DNA of 26,841 bases from a virus, in IMG/VR virus record IMGVR_UViG_3300017917_004241, positions 1-26,841 of that record, one strand, 5' to 3'. Both the position numbers and the translations under genes were made by a program. Every line of letters starts with the position of its first letter. The stretch's first letter is position 1. Positions 14,050 to 20,334 of the stretch are shown piece after piece. The notes under the pieces were generated by a model. The model saw nothing but the letters and a program-made list of their open reading frames with translations. It had not been told where the DNA came from and searched no databases.

Positions 14050-14247
14050 TTAATCACCAAAATGTTTGATTACAGTATCCAAAGCTTGAATCAACCTGGT
14101 ATTGTTTGCTACATCTTCAGGATGCAAGTATGCACCTTTTTTGAACTCACTGAGTTCTTTTTTGAGATACTGTCGCTGATGCTTAAGGCAAATCAGTGTT
14201 ATGCGATCTGCTGTTTCAAGATCAATTTCTAACTTGTTTTTGCTCAT
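14050..14247 (-). CDS. small helical phage protein, 65 aa
   Basis: Not recognised. Its ATG overlaps the stop of the DNA ligase gene (ATGA), and it is followed at once by the next ATG. It is mostly helical and charged (DLETADRITLICLKHQRQYLKKELSEFKKG; NNTRLIQALDTVIKHFGD), with heptad-like spacing suggesting a coiled-coil dimer. Coupling to ligase may reflect only compact packing. Confidence 0.7.
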   Translation of the reverse strand: MSKNKLEIDLETADRITLICLKHQRQYLKKELSEFKKGAYLHPEDVANNTRLIQALDTVIKHFGD

Positions 14248-15620
14248 AGTTTGTTTCCGGCTTCAAAATCCCTAAATCGCAAAAAACGCGGAAATCGCAG
14301 ACTATAGCTGCCATCTTGATTCTGCGTCACCGCATCAGCTTGGACTTCAACCAAGTGACCAAGTAGGTCATCCCGGCTCCGCCAATACTCATCGCGATCG
14401 CTATCACTAAGACCGCTGCCAACATTAACACGAATAAGCCGTCCATTGTCTTCTCCTTCACAGATTATAGCACCCAGTCGACCCTCATTGCGACCGGTGC
14501 CTGGTTCAAATCCCACAATAGTCAAATCAACCGAAATAGTGGGTTTCCATTTCATCCAAAAGTCTGACCGTTTGCACTCATAGGGTGCATCCATGCTTTT
14601 GATCATGATGCCTTCAAATCCTTCGGCCACAGCAGCTTCGGCAAAACGATGCATGATGTCGTGACCTTCCGCAGTGTCCAAGTCCACATCCAAGCCGTTC
14701 ATGATGCGCAAACAGTCAGACTCATCTGACAGTATGTTGCGAGCACTTTCTAGCCAATCAATGCGTTTGTGCTGCTGCAGGTTGCAGTGACCTTCTTTGA
14801 ATGCATCCAAGGGAATGATGTCAAAAATGTGATACACCATGCCTGAGGTTTCAGCATCCGATTTGCGATGTGCCTGCTTCATGAGCTTTTGAAAACTTTC
14901 GCCTACAATTTCCCCATCCAGCACAAAATGGCCGCCAGTGCCCCGCCCCCACTGGAACGCCTTGCGCTGATCAAGAATGGCTTCTGCAATCTGCGGGAAG
15001 TTTTCAAACTCTTTGCCGTTGCGACTGTACAGTGTACAAGCACCTCCTGACACCACAGCCAACACACGGACGCCATCTAGCTTGCATTCTAAACGCTTGA
15101 TGCCACGCAATTTCTTGGGTTGATCCGAAGAGTCCTGTGCCAACTGGCAACTGAACACCGGAATCTTCCATTCAGTTTTGCCTAGCACTTTGTTGAGAGT
15201 CTTTTCTGAGATACCGCAGCGCAGGTCTTTGATCAGCACACGCCGTGCAAGATTGTTCCACTCGTCGCTGTCAAATTCTTCAGCACACTCTTGAATGGCA
15301 TCACGTGCACGATGGCCCGAAATGCCTCGGGTGCGCAGGTCTTCCAGCAAGGCCCAAAATCTTGGCCACGGGTTGGATCGATTGGTCAAACCCTCAGTCT
15401 CGGGTACTTGCTTTACATTGAATGTGTAAAAAGGATTGTAGGCCTGATAGCAGTTGAACAAAAAACATTGCGCATCGGTGCTGCCCAGCTTGGCTGCCAT
15501 CAGTGCTTTTTCAATCACCTTCTCTTTGTGAATGCGACTGTCTGAGCTTTCTAGGTCGCGAATCCAGCCTGCGGCCATAACATTCTCATAGCGATCGATA
15601 TCAAAAGTTTTTGCATTCAT
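14244..15620 (-). CDS. 30: ATP-dependent DNA ligase (T4 gp30 type), 458 aa
   Basis: Seals nicks in phage DNA during replication and repair using ATP. Seen in order: an N-terminal helical domain (about 1-160; includes WNNLARRVLIKDLRCGISEKTLNKV, the ligase region before the adenylation domain); motif I ECKLDGVR with nucleophile Lys180; motif III VLDGEIVG at 233-240; motif IIIa around YHIFDIIPL; motif IV EGFEGIMIK at 333-341; motif V FWMKWKPT at 355-361; and the OB-fold domain after that (VGFEPGTGRNEGRLGAI). The length fits T4 ligase-like enzymes (about 490 residues). The ATG at 15620 has a weak SD. The downstream genes are coupled by overlaps. All catalytic residues appear intact. Confidence 0.93.
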   Translation of the reverse strand: MNAKTFDIDRYENVMAAGWIRDLESSDSRIHKEKVIEKALMAAKLGSTDAQCFLFNCYQAYNPFYTFNVKQVPETEGLTNRSNPWPRFWALLEDLRTRGISGHRARDAIQECAEEFDSDEWNNLARRVLIKDLRCGISEKTLNKVLGKTEWKIPVFSCQLAQDSSDQPKKLRGIKRLECKLDGVRVLAVVSGGACTLYSRNGKEFENFPQIAEAILDQRKAFQWGRGTGGHFVLDGEIVGESFQKLMKQAHRKSDAETSGMVYHIFDIIPLDAFKEGHCNLQQHKRIDWLESARNILSDESDCLRIMNGLDVDLDTAEGHDIMHRFAEAAVAEGFEGIMIKSMDAPYECKRSDFWMKWKPTISVDLTIVGFEPGTGRNEGRLGAIICEGEDNGRLIRVNVGSGLSDSDRDEYWRSRDDLLGHLVEVQADAVTQNQDGSYSLRFPRFLRFRDFEAGNKL

Positions 15621-15632
15621 ATATTTAAATTC

Positions 15633-16052
15633 TTACCAGCTGGAGTTATAGAACACTTTAAGTCCGCAGAACAATTCAGTGCGAGCATCAGTGATAAACT
15701 TTAGATCATACTCACGATAGTACTCGTCGTTACCATCGCCAAAGAAGAATCCCCTAGTGGGCGGCAGTCGACCATAGATCACAGCACGTTCCAGTGCGTC
15801 AATATCGTCCCAGGTCAGCTCAAGTTCGATGTTGTTGAATGTTTTGTCGGTTCTTGTATGGTTTCTTTTTAGCCAAAGTTGTTCCATCCAGCCTTGCAGG
15901 TTGGCATGTTTGCGCCAATAGGCCAGCTCTTTGGGTTTGGATACTGATTTAGACTTGTAGTCTTGTCGTTCTGCATCCCACTCGGCTGCTTGATAAAACT
16001 CGTCATATTGCCCGGCACGAATAGCAGCGTAAGCGTATTGATCTAGTCCCAT
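15633..16052 (-). CDS. conserved MGLDQYAYA-type phage protein, 139 aa
   Basis: No known function. It has a distinctive opening MGLDQYAYA, then ELAYWRKHANLQGWMEQLW, FNNIELELTWDDIDALERAVIYGRLPPTRGFFFGDGNDE, and YREYDLKFITDAR. The YWRK, LQGWM and FFFG motifs recur in a family of small phage proteins that I recognise by pattern only. GAGG precedes the ATG at 16052 at good spacing. It is 12 bases upstream of the ligase start and so probably expressed with it. Confidence 0.74.
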   Translation of the reverse strand: MGLDQYAYAAIRAGQYDEFYQAAEWDAERQDYKSKSVSKPKELAYWRKHANLQGWMEQLWLKRNHTRTDKTFNNIELELTWDDIDALERAVIYGRLPPTRGFFFGDGNDEYYREYDLKFITDARTELFCGLKVFYNSSW

Positions 16053-16064
16053 CGATGACCTCAG

Positions 16065-16220
16065 TTATTGACTGTGTTGATGACGATACTCGCGTTTGAG
16101 CCAATACTTGTACTTGGCAAAGTATTCCTGCGGAGTAGCAGTGGGCTCAAAGCCTTGCCAGGCCAAGCATTCTTCAACATGCTCGTACCACTTTTCTTGA
16201 ACCCAGTGCCGGAAAGTCAT
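16065..16220 (-). CDS. small phage protein, 51 aa
   Basis: The start is ATG 16220, with AAGGA six bases upstream; the reading frame is open further upstream but that part lies in the neighbour. Sequence opens MTFRHWVQEKWYEHVEECLAW, and ends EYFAKYKYWLKREYRHQHSQ. The Trp/Lys/Tyr pattern suggests a short helical protein; function unknown. Too short to name. Confidence 0.68.
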   Translation of the reverse strand: MTFRHWVQEKWYEHVEECLAWQGFEPTATPQEYFAKYKYWLKREYRHQHSQ

Positions 16221-16230
16221 AACGCTTCCT

Positions 16231-16410
16231 TTATTGCATGCGAAATTTAGTAGCGAAATAGTTGAAGTAGGCCAGCACAGCATATACCGCAGCCATGACA
16301 AAATCTCCCTCTGCCAAGCTATAATAAGTGGCCGTGCTCAACATGCCCACAAAAAACCAACTGATATTGTCTTGGTATTCAATGCACCAATTGTAAATTT
16401 TTTCCAACAT
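16231..16410 (-). CDS. small membrane protein, 59 aa
   Basis: This gene fills the gap between 16220 and 16426. The ATG at 16410 follows AAGGA at six bases. The product begins MLEKIYNWCIEYQDN, has one strongly hydrophobic stretch (WFFVGMLSTATYY, about 18-30) and another (VMAAVYAVLAYFNYF, about 38-52), and ends ATKFRMQ. This is a two-helix hairpin membrane protein. Its stop and the SD of the next gene are 10 bases apart, as expected in the operon. Function unknown; small hairpin membrane proteins of phages may affect envelope or exclusion functions. Confidence 0.7.
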   Translation of the reverse strand: MLEKIYNWCIEYQDNISWFFVGMLSTATYYSLAEGDFVMAAVYAVLAYFNYFATKFRMQ

Positions 16411-16425
16411 ATGTTTTCCTTTGAA

Positions 16426-16659
16426 TTAAGATGACTGCAAAGATGCACCAAAGTAATCTTTGCTGACATGGCAACGCACAGTGCCTGGTCTGAGAAACCC
16501 ACTGTAGCCTGTGCTGCAGGGGTGCACAAAATAGCTGCCGGGTACAAAGCCATGATGCCGCTGGCAGAACTCTGTGATCTCTTGCCTGGTAGGAGGCTGA
16601 CCATCAAACGCCATGAGTACCACGCCAGTTGATTTGTCCATGCTGCTGTCGAAGATCAT
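16426..16659 (-). CDS. small phage protein of unknown function, 77 aa
   Basis: Not recognised. The ATG at 16659 shares bases with the TAA of the paralogue upstream, and its SD (GGAG) lies in that gene's last codons. The sequence has an N-terminal MIFDSSMDKSTG, VLMAFDGQPPTRQEITEFCQRH and a Gly/Pro/Cys-containing C-terminal half (HGFVPGSYFVHPCSTGYSGFL, RCHVSKDYFG). Three Cys and three His in a small protein could bind metal, but the spacing fits no named motif. Confidence 0.66.
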   Translation of the reverse strand: MIFDSSMDKSTGVVLMAFDGQPPTRQEITEFCQRHHGFVPGSYFVHPCSTGYSGFLRPGTVRCHVSKDYFGASLQSS

Positions 16660-16868
16660 TATTTAACTCCGAAATGTTCTTTAATTTCCTGAGTGGCATT
16701 AACAATTACAGCATGGTTGTTTCTGTGAGCCAAAATAGTCAAACATTCTTGAACAATCAACTCGGCGAGTTTTTTAGTATATTCAGGATGAAACTCACTG
16801 CCTTGGTCAACCATGCTGTCGGCATAGTCTTCTGCCTCATATGCCAGTGCTTGAATTTGTTCGTTCAT
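16659..16868 (-). CDS. HFGV-family small phage protein, paralogue 1, 69 aa
   Basis: One of three related genes (with 16865-17092 and 17328-17588). All begin MN-x-QI-x-x-L-A, have a central KLAELIVQEC / KFAELIVREC / KFAELIVKEC block and end EHFGV plus one or two residues. A helix-rich small protein, function unknown, though this pattern is widespread in T4-like phages. The ATG at 16868 is read from an SD inside the end of the previous gene. Its own end again contains GGAGTT (Gly-Val) that serves as the SD for the next gene. Confidence 0.76.
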   Translation of the reverse strand: MNEQIQALAYEAEDYADSMVDQGSEFHPEYTKKLAELIVQECLTILAHRNNHAVIVNATQEIKEHFGVK

Positions 16869-17092
16869 TCTTCAACTCCGAAATGTTCAGCAATCACATC
16901 ATACATACACCGAGTCTCAGTTTCGGTATTCTCAGCACGATTAGCAATTATAGCACATTCCCGCACAATCAACTCAGCGAACTTCTCCAAGTCTTTTTGA
17001 GTGATATAATAGATAGGTTCTGATTCTAACGCCGAATCATCATCAAATTCTAATCCAGCCTGTTCAGCCAGTGATTGAATTTGTTTGTTCAT
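16865..17092 (-). CDS. HFGV-family small phage protein, paralogue 2, 75 aa
   Basis: Shares the MNKQIQSLA opening, KFAELIVREC core (about residues 37-46) and AEHFGVEE end with its neighbours. The middle section is acidic (FDDDSALESEPIYY) and differs from the other two copies. The ATG at 17092 overlaps the previous stop as ATGA. The codons for Gly-Val-Glu-Glu place GGAG 7 bases before the start of paralogue 1. Divergence in the middle suggests that the copies are not recent duplicates and may have different partners. Confidence 0.76.
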   Translation of the reverse strand: MNKQIQSLAEQAGLEFDDDSALESEPIYYITQKDLEKFAELIVRECAIIANRAENTETETRCMYDVIAEHFGVEE

Positions 17093-17328
17093 TCGTCGTC
17101 GTCCCCGTCACATGTAAGATAAGTCAGTGGATCTTGATCTGGATCCATTTTGCGTCCATTCTTCAAATTAAATGCTACCTTATAGGCCACAATACGAGCA
17201 TAGTATTCAAGAATGTCCGGGGCCAATACATACTCTCCTGTTTTGTGGTCGCAGGGCAAGCCACTTGCGCTTTCCAGGGCCACAGACGGGTTGTATGCGT
17301 ACTCCAATTTCATATCTTCGCGTTTCAC
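17089..17328 (-). CDS. small phage protein, 79 aa, between HFGV paralogues
   Basis: Not recognised. The start is GTG 17328, overlapping the TAG of paralogue 3, with GGAG 7 bases upstream inside that gene; the first ATG (codon 6) has no such SD. Sequence: REDMKLEYAYNPSVALES, HKTGEYVLAPDILEYYARIVAYKVAFNLKNGRK, then an acidic end DQDPLTYLTCDGDDDE. The helical DILEYYARIVAYKVA stretch has the look of the ELIV-EC block of the neighbours but without its key letters, so common origin is uncertain. Confidence 0.68.
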   Translation of the reverse strand: MKREDMKLEYAYNPSVALESASGLPCDHKTGEYVLAPDILEYYARIVAYKVAFNLKNGRKMDPDQDPLTYLTCDGDDDE

Positions 17329-17588
17329 TATTCAACTCCAAAATGTTCTTTAATCATCTGTGCTGCTGTTGACCTACCTTGCAGGCGATATATCGCCATA
17401 TATCCAACGACATTTGTATCGGCATCTTTGAATGCAGCAACCTTCATACATTCTTTCACAATCAACTCGGCGAACTTTGCGTAGGCTGCTTCGCACTCTT
17501 CGGCACTCATGGCTCTGGGATATACAGTATGCCCAAGATCCACATATAGACCTGCGTTGTGGGCCAGTTCTCGAATTTGTCCGTTCAT
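17328..17588 (-). CDS. HFGV-family small phage protein, paralogue 3, 86 aa
   Basis: Third and longest copy: MNGQIRELAHNAG opening, KFAELIVKECMKVAAF core (residues about 38-53) and KEHFGVE end. It carries an extra stretch (HTVYPRAMSAEECEAAYA and VVGYMAIYRLQGRSTAAQM). The ATG at 17588 overlaps the stop of the small membrane protein upstream (ATGA). The terminal GGAGTT again forms the SD for the GTG at 17328. Confidence 0.76.
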   Translation of the reverse strand: MNGQIRELAHNAGLYVDLGHTVYPRAMSAEECEAAYAKFAELIVKECMKVAAFKDADTNVVGYMAIYRLQGRSTAAQMIKEHFGVE

Positions 17589-17725
17589 TTTGTAAATTCT
17601 CTAACCTTGGCAATCACAGGCTCGCACCATTCTACCTTGGGGTTCAGCATTTTGTAGCACACCATGAAGTCACCAATCCAAAAACCCACAAATAAAAACA
17701 AGCTGACAATGATTAATTCTTTCAT
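17585..17725 (-). CDS. small membrane protein, 46 aa
   Basis: The ATG at 17725 is chosen because it lies just after the stop of the gene upstream. The product begins MKELIIVSLFLFVGFWIGDF, a single hydrophobic helix at the N-terminus, followed by a short soluble tail (CYKMLNPKVEWCEPVIAKVREFTK) with two Cys. It could be a signal-anchor peptide facing the periplasm. Function unknown. Stop overlaps the next ATG. Confidence 0.66.
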   Translation of the reverse strand: MKELIIVSLFLFVGFWIGDFMVCYKMLNPKVEWCEPVIAKVREFTK

Positions 17726-17730
17726 GTCAA

Positions 17731-18036
17731 TTACCAGGCGTGATAGATAACCATGTGATCCACATTGGGCACATTGCCTACAGGACGATAAACCTGCTGC
17801 TCGCCGTCCCACTGATCTTGGTCGTACAGTAGATCTTCGGGGCCCACTGCAACAAAACGCACTTCTTTGCCGGTGTGGTGGCTGCGCACAAAAAACTCAC
17901 GGGGCATGCCCATGAATTCACTGGCAAGTTTTAGAACCTTGCGGCTCTTGTCAAACTCGCACAGTTTGAGATCCACTCGCGGAACACTCATGTACTGTCG
18001 AAACAAGGCAGGATTGTTGGCAACGACCTTGTCCAT
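17731..18036 (-). CDS. conserved phage protein of unknown function, 101 aa
   Basis: The start is the ATG at 18036, one base after the previous stop and 8 bases after GGAG; the frame to 18111 would overlap the neighbour and is rejected. Sequence begins MDKVVANNPALFRQYMSVPRVDL, has MGMPREFFVRSHHTGKEVRFVAVGPEDLLYDQDQWDGEQQVY and ends VDHMVIYHAW. The C-terminal half is strand-rich. No catalytic motif can be named. Confidence 0.7.
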   Translation of the reverse strand: MDKVVANNPALFRQYMSVPRVDLKLCEFDKSRKVLKLASEFMGMPREFFVRSHHTGKEVRFVAVGPEDLLYDQDQWDGEQQVYRPVGNVPNVDHMVIYHAW

Positions 18037-18037
18037 G

Positions 18038-18304
18038 TCACATGCTCCAGTAAGTTTCCGAAGCCGGGTTGCAGCACCACGGGGTATCTTCGGCGATTTC
18101 AACATCCTCACCGGTCATTAGACTTTTTACTACTTTCGTTTTAACCGGACCGTACTTGAGTTCGAACCAGGATTCTTCCACAAAGTTGTAGACAAACTTG
18201 CCTGCATTTCGGTTACTGCAGGTCGCACTACGCTTGGCACCTGCCTTGGTCTTGAAATAACGCTTGTCTTGATGCGGGAATTCAGTGTGGAAAACTACGA
18301 ACAT
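18038..18304 (-). CDS. small phage protein, 88 aa, first gene of a new transcription unit
   Basis: Not recognised. The ATG at 18304 has AGGAG six bases upstream and is preceded by a good promoter (18337-18365), giving a leader of about 26 bases. The N-terminal half is basic and aromatic (FHTEFPHQDKRYFKTKAGAKRSATCSNRN), and the C-terminal half has two Cys (DTPWCCNPASETYWSM). Function unknown. It opens the run of small genes that leads down to the ligase. Confidence 0.7.
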   Translation of the reverse strand: MFVVFHTEFPHQDKRYFKTKAGAKRSATCSNRNAGKFVYNFVEESWFELKYGPVKTKVVKSLMTGEDVEIAEDTPWCCNPASETYWSM

Positions 18305-18336
18305 TTCAAGCTCCTGTTTTGTTACGCTATGTCAAT

Positions 18337-18365
18337 ATTGTAGCAAAATGGGAAATTCGGGTCAA
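18337..18365 (-). promoter_or_regulatory. sigma-70-type promoter driving the gene at 18304 and those after it
   Basis: TTGACC (18365-18360), 17-base spacer, TACAAT (18342-18337), with TTTTGC before the -10. It begins just after the T-run of the terminator at 18369-18394, so terminator and promoter form one compact boundary. Unlike the promoter at 20270-20298 it has a leader with an SD. The -35 and the bases just before the -10 match that second copy. Confidence 0.82.
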
Positions 18366-18368
18366 CCG

Positions 18369-18394
18369 AAAAAAAGTAGTACTTGAGTACTACT
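18369..18394 (-). terminator. intrinsic terminator
   Basis: AGTAGTAC (18375-18382) and GTACTACT (18387-18394) form an 8-pair perfect stem with a four-base loop. On the minus strand it is followed by seven T (18375-18369), as in a rho-independent terminator. The stem includes the TAG stop of the small membrane protein gene ending at 18393. Confidence 0.85.
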
Positions 18395-18521
18395 ATTCAG
18401 ATTGTTTAGTACACACAAAGTTGTCGGGGCCGTAGTACAGCCTAAAGTGCCCCACGCCCACAGCGCCCAGCACAGTTAGAGTCAGAATCAATCCGCCAAA
18501 AATGGCCAGCAAAGTTTTCAT
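18393..18521 (-). CDS. small membrane protein, 42 aa
   Basis: Start at ATG 18521, two bases after the preceding stop, with only a weak SD. The product begins MKTLLAIFGGLILTLTVLGAVGVGHF, a single transmembrane segment or uncleaved signal, followed by a short tail RLYYGPDNFVCTKQSE. Function unknown. Last gene of its operon: its stop lies in the terminator stem. Confidence 0.62.
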   Translation of the reverse strand: MKTLLAIFGGLILTLTVLGAVGVGHFRLYYGPDNFVCTKQSE

Positions 18522-18523
18522 GT

Positions 18524-18949
18524 CTAGCTTTTCTGTAGTAGATAATCGGTGGCTGCTGGTCCCAGAGCTTTGAATTCCGCCAGCAGCCGAGTTGCACGAT
18601 ACTTGACCCATTCATCTGCAATGGCTCGAGTTTTGTCGCTGCGCACCACATCAGCAACAAAGCCGTCAATGGTGCCGTAGGTTACTGTGTTGCGAATCCA
18701 AGCCCGATCAACCGCCATGCTCTTGGAGTAGTCAAAACTCCAGGTGTTGTCTTTGTTGTCGATTCGTGCGTTGGGTTCGTGCTTGCGGTCATATGAGTTG
18801 GGGCCGCCCAAGCAACTCAGCACAGTGATTTCGGATCCGTTGACCTGCACTACCACAAAGTAGGGACAAAACATTTCCTGCCAATAGTCCCCGGGCTGTG
18901 GATCCGCCAGAGCCTGTTCGTTGAGATTTTCAATTTCAGTGGTTTTCAT
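18524..18949 (-). CDS. conserved phage protein of unknown function, 141 aa
   Basis: Not recognised. The ATG at 18949 lies 14 bases inside the gene upstream. The sequence has an N-terminal acidic helix (MKTTEIENLNEQALADPQPGDYW), a strand-rich middle (CPYFVVVQVNGSEITVLSCLGG), DRAWIRNTVTYGTIDGFVADVV and a helical C-terminus (EWVKYRATRLLAEFKALG). Soluble. SD is weak, so translation may be coupled. Confidence 0.7.
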   Translation of the reverse strand: MKTTEIENLNEQALADPQPGDYWQEMFCPYFVVVQVNGSEITVLSCLGGPNSYDRKHEPNARIDNKDNTWSFDYSKSMAVDRAWIRNTVTYGTIDGFVADVVRSDKTRAIADEWVKYRATRLLAEFKALGPAATDYLLQKS

Positions 18950-19241
18950 TTTGGGCTAGCTTGTTGATCAAATCCAATTTCTCAATGCACTTCAAACACA
19001 CTGCATTGTATCTAGGGCCGCCTGTGCTGGACACAGCGCCGCCGCAACTGCAACACAGCACAAAGGCCTGCGTGACCAATGTGCCGCGCCGCGGTTCGTA
19101 GATGGGTTCCAGCGTATAACCAATGGGCTCACGATCTTCTGGTGTTTTTGGTACTTCCACAAACAGCGTGGTATTTTCAGGGGGCTGGTCTTGACCTAGC
19201 CAACGTACTGTTCCATTCTCAATCCATCCCGCTGCTTTCAT
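18936..19241 (-). CDS. small zinc-ribbon-like protein, 101 aa
   Basis: The C-terminal third holds four cysteines in two pairs (Cys63-x-x-Cys66 and Cys82-x-x-Cys85; Cys64 is extra), separated by 15 residues: a zinc-ribbon spacing. The N-terminal part is a small beta domain with WIENGTVRWLGQDQPPENTTLFVEV and REPIGYTLEPIYEP. Zinc ribbons of this kind bind nucleic acid or proteins. The ATG at 19241 overlaps the stop of the L12-like gene (ATGA). Confidence 0.7.
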   Translation of the reverse strand: MKAAGWIENGTVRWLGQDQPPENTTLFVEVPKTPEDREPIGYTLEPIYEPRRGTLVTQAFVLCCSCGGAVSSTGGPRYNAVCLKCIEKLDLINKLAQNENH

Positions 19242-19630
19242 GTCCGAAACCCCACTTTACGCAGACCCAGCACAGCACGGTTATAATCATTGGGATTGAT
19301 TAATACTTGCACTGTGGCAGCGGGACCAGAGTACTTGAGTTTGTCATACATGTCTTTGGCTTCTTTGAGCCCAACGCCCGTCCATGTGCGAATTTCTTTG
19401 ATGCAAGCCACAGCGTTGGCCCACTCTTCAATGCCTTTGATAGTGATACGACTGTTGTACTCGCCAGTGATCATGGCCATGAAAATTTGACCTTTGATAT
19501 CAGGATCCAGTGTGCTTGCAATAGTATCCCAAAGCCGCATACCTTCGTCGGCCCCGTAGGCCTCAGTGATGCTGCGCATAAAGTGCATGCCATTGGTAAT
19601 TATTTCGGTTTTGTACAGTTCGGGAATCAT
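19238..19630 (-). CDS. protein with a ribosomal L7/L12 C-terminal-like domain, 130 aa
   Basis: The C-terminal ~60 residues (about 68-128) carry the L7/L12 CTD pattern: a helix ANAVACIKEIRTWTGVGLKEAKDMYDKL, where TG-x-GLKEAKD is the family signature, then a strand (AATVQVLI) and helix (NDYNRAVLGLRKVGF). In ribosomes this domain recruits translation GTPases. The N-terminal half is not the L12 dimerisation domain but a different helical region. So it is a domain fusion or a re-used fold, not a bona fide L12. Overlaps of the ATGA type link it on both sides. Together with bS21 in the window it hints at ribosome-directed functions. It could alternatively be an unrelated protein that kept only the CTD fold. 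Confidence 0.72.
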   Translation of the reverse strand: MIPELYKTEIITNGMHFMRSITEAYGADEGMRLWDTIASTLDPDIKGQIFMAMITGEYNSRITIKGIEEWANAVACIKEIRTWTGVGLKEAKDMYDKLKYSGPAATVQVLINPNDYNRAVLGLRKVGFRT

Positions 19631-19899
19631 TTGAGATCACCCTTGAGAGTGTGCCATAGCTTGGGATCAGTGCCAAGATAGATGTGATACTTTTTGTAGT
19701 TGCGCCAACGGCTCAGTCGATTCACACCCCGTTCTACCCAGTCAAACATGGCTGATCGAAACCAAAATGGATTTAGGATCGCAATCAACAGTGCCAGCAG
19801 CACCGGTACTATAAACACTGCAACAAACATCCAGTGAAATGTCATGGCAGCATAGAAGTTGCCGCCGCCACGTGTTAGTTCGATTTCTTTGGTTGCCAT
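19627..19899 (-). CDS. small membrane protein, 90 aa
   Basis: The ATG at 19899 has AAGGA upstream, and TATAAT lies at 19918-19923 on the same strand without a good -35. One strong hydrophobic segment (FVAVFIVPVLLALLIAIL, about 25-42) is preceded by a short N-terminal tail and followed by a basic C-terminus (RLSRWRNYKKYHIYLG). A single-pass protein with the basic tail probably in the cytoplasm. Function unknown; ATGA-coupled to the L12-like gene. Confidence 0.7.
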   Translation of the reverse strand: MATKEIELTRGGGNFYAAMTFHWMFVAVFIVPVLLALLIAILNPFWFRSAMFDWVERGVNRLSRWRNYKKYHIYLGTDPKLWHTLKGDLK

Positions 19900-19940
19900 G
19901 ATGTTTCCTTTGCTGGCATTATACAACAAAAATGTTTCAA

Positions 19941-20264
19941 TTAATACATGTTCAGAGCAGGTGCGTGAGCACGGATCAGTTCTCGTTCACGGGCATGCGC
20001 AGGACGACGACCACGAACAAATTCCACAATGCCATAGGTGTGAGCGGCCGAACCGTAGTCACGAATGCTGCGGCACAGTGCCCAGTCTTTGTTCTCAGTT
20101 ACAGCTCGGCGAATGTGTTTTTGGATACGAATCTTCAAGGCGCGACGCACAGCCTGACCACACACAGTGATGCCAATGTATTGAGCACCGGTCACAGTGT
20201 TGGTGATACAGTAAACAGCATGCTTGGTATCCTGCCTGCGGCGGCGAGATTTTTTAACTTCCAT
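19941..20264 (-). CDS. small GIY-YIG nuclease-like protein, 107 aa
   Basis: GIY-YIG nucleases cut DNA using a Tyr/Arg/Glu site and one metal ion. The fold's first strands are seen as HAVYCITNTVTGAQYIGIT, giving the VY...YIG pair (17-18 and 29-31), then Arg-rich RRALKIRIQKHIRRA, and Glu93/95 in ARERELIR and Asn105 in APALN, which fit the Glu and the final Asn. A basic N-terminal tail (KKSRRRR) may bind DNA. The start is the ATG at 20264, preceded by no SD but by a -10 box five bases away, so leaderless; the frame to 20303 lies over the promoter. It is a stand-alone single-gene unit, so a homing-type endonuclease or an endogenous repair/recombination nuclease are both possible. Confidence 0.76.
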   Translation of the reverse strand: MEVKKSRRRRQDTKHAVYCITNTVTGAQYIGITVCGQAVRRALKIRIQKHIRRAVTENKDWALCRSIRDYGSAAHTYGIVEFVRGRRPAHARERELIRAHAPALNMY

Positions 20265-20269
20265 GCTGT

Positions 20270-20298
20270 ATTGTAGCAAGAATGAAATTTTTGGTCTA
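20270..20298 (-). promoter_or_regulatory. sigma-70-type promoter for the GIY-YIG gene (leaderless)
   Basis: TAGACC (20298-20293), 17-base spacer, TACAAT (20275-20270), with TTGC before the -10. ACAGC and then the ATG follow directly, so the predicted first transcribed base falls on the start codon. It is very close in sequence to the promoter at 18337-18365 and lies just after the terminator at 20302-20329. Confidence 0.75.
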
Positions 20299-20301
20299 GC
20301 C

Positions 20302-20329
20302 AAAAAAGTAGTACTTTTTTTGTAATACT
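20302..20329 (-). terminator. intrinsic terminator for the virion/nrd operon
   Basis: AGTAGTAC (20307-20314) pairs with GTAATACT (20322-20329) with one internal mismatch and a seven-base loop; on the minus strand six T follow (20307-20302). It lies 5 bases after the stop of the structural gene. The stem and U-run repeat those of the terminator at 18369-18394. Confidence 0.68.
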
Positions 20330-20334
20330 TTGAG

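Noticed and set aside
18037-18111. N-terminal extension of the gene at 17731
   Set aside because: It would overlap the upstream gene by over 70 bases, while the ATG at 18036 has GGAG and follows the stop at once.
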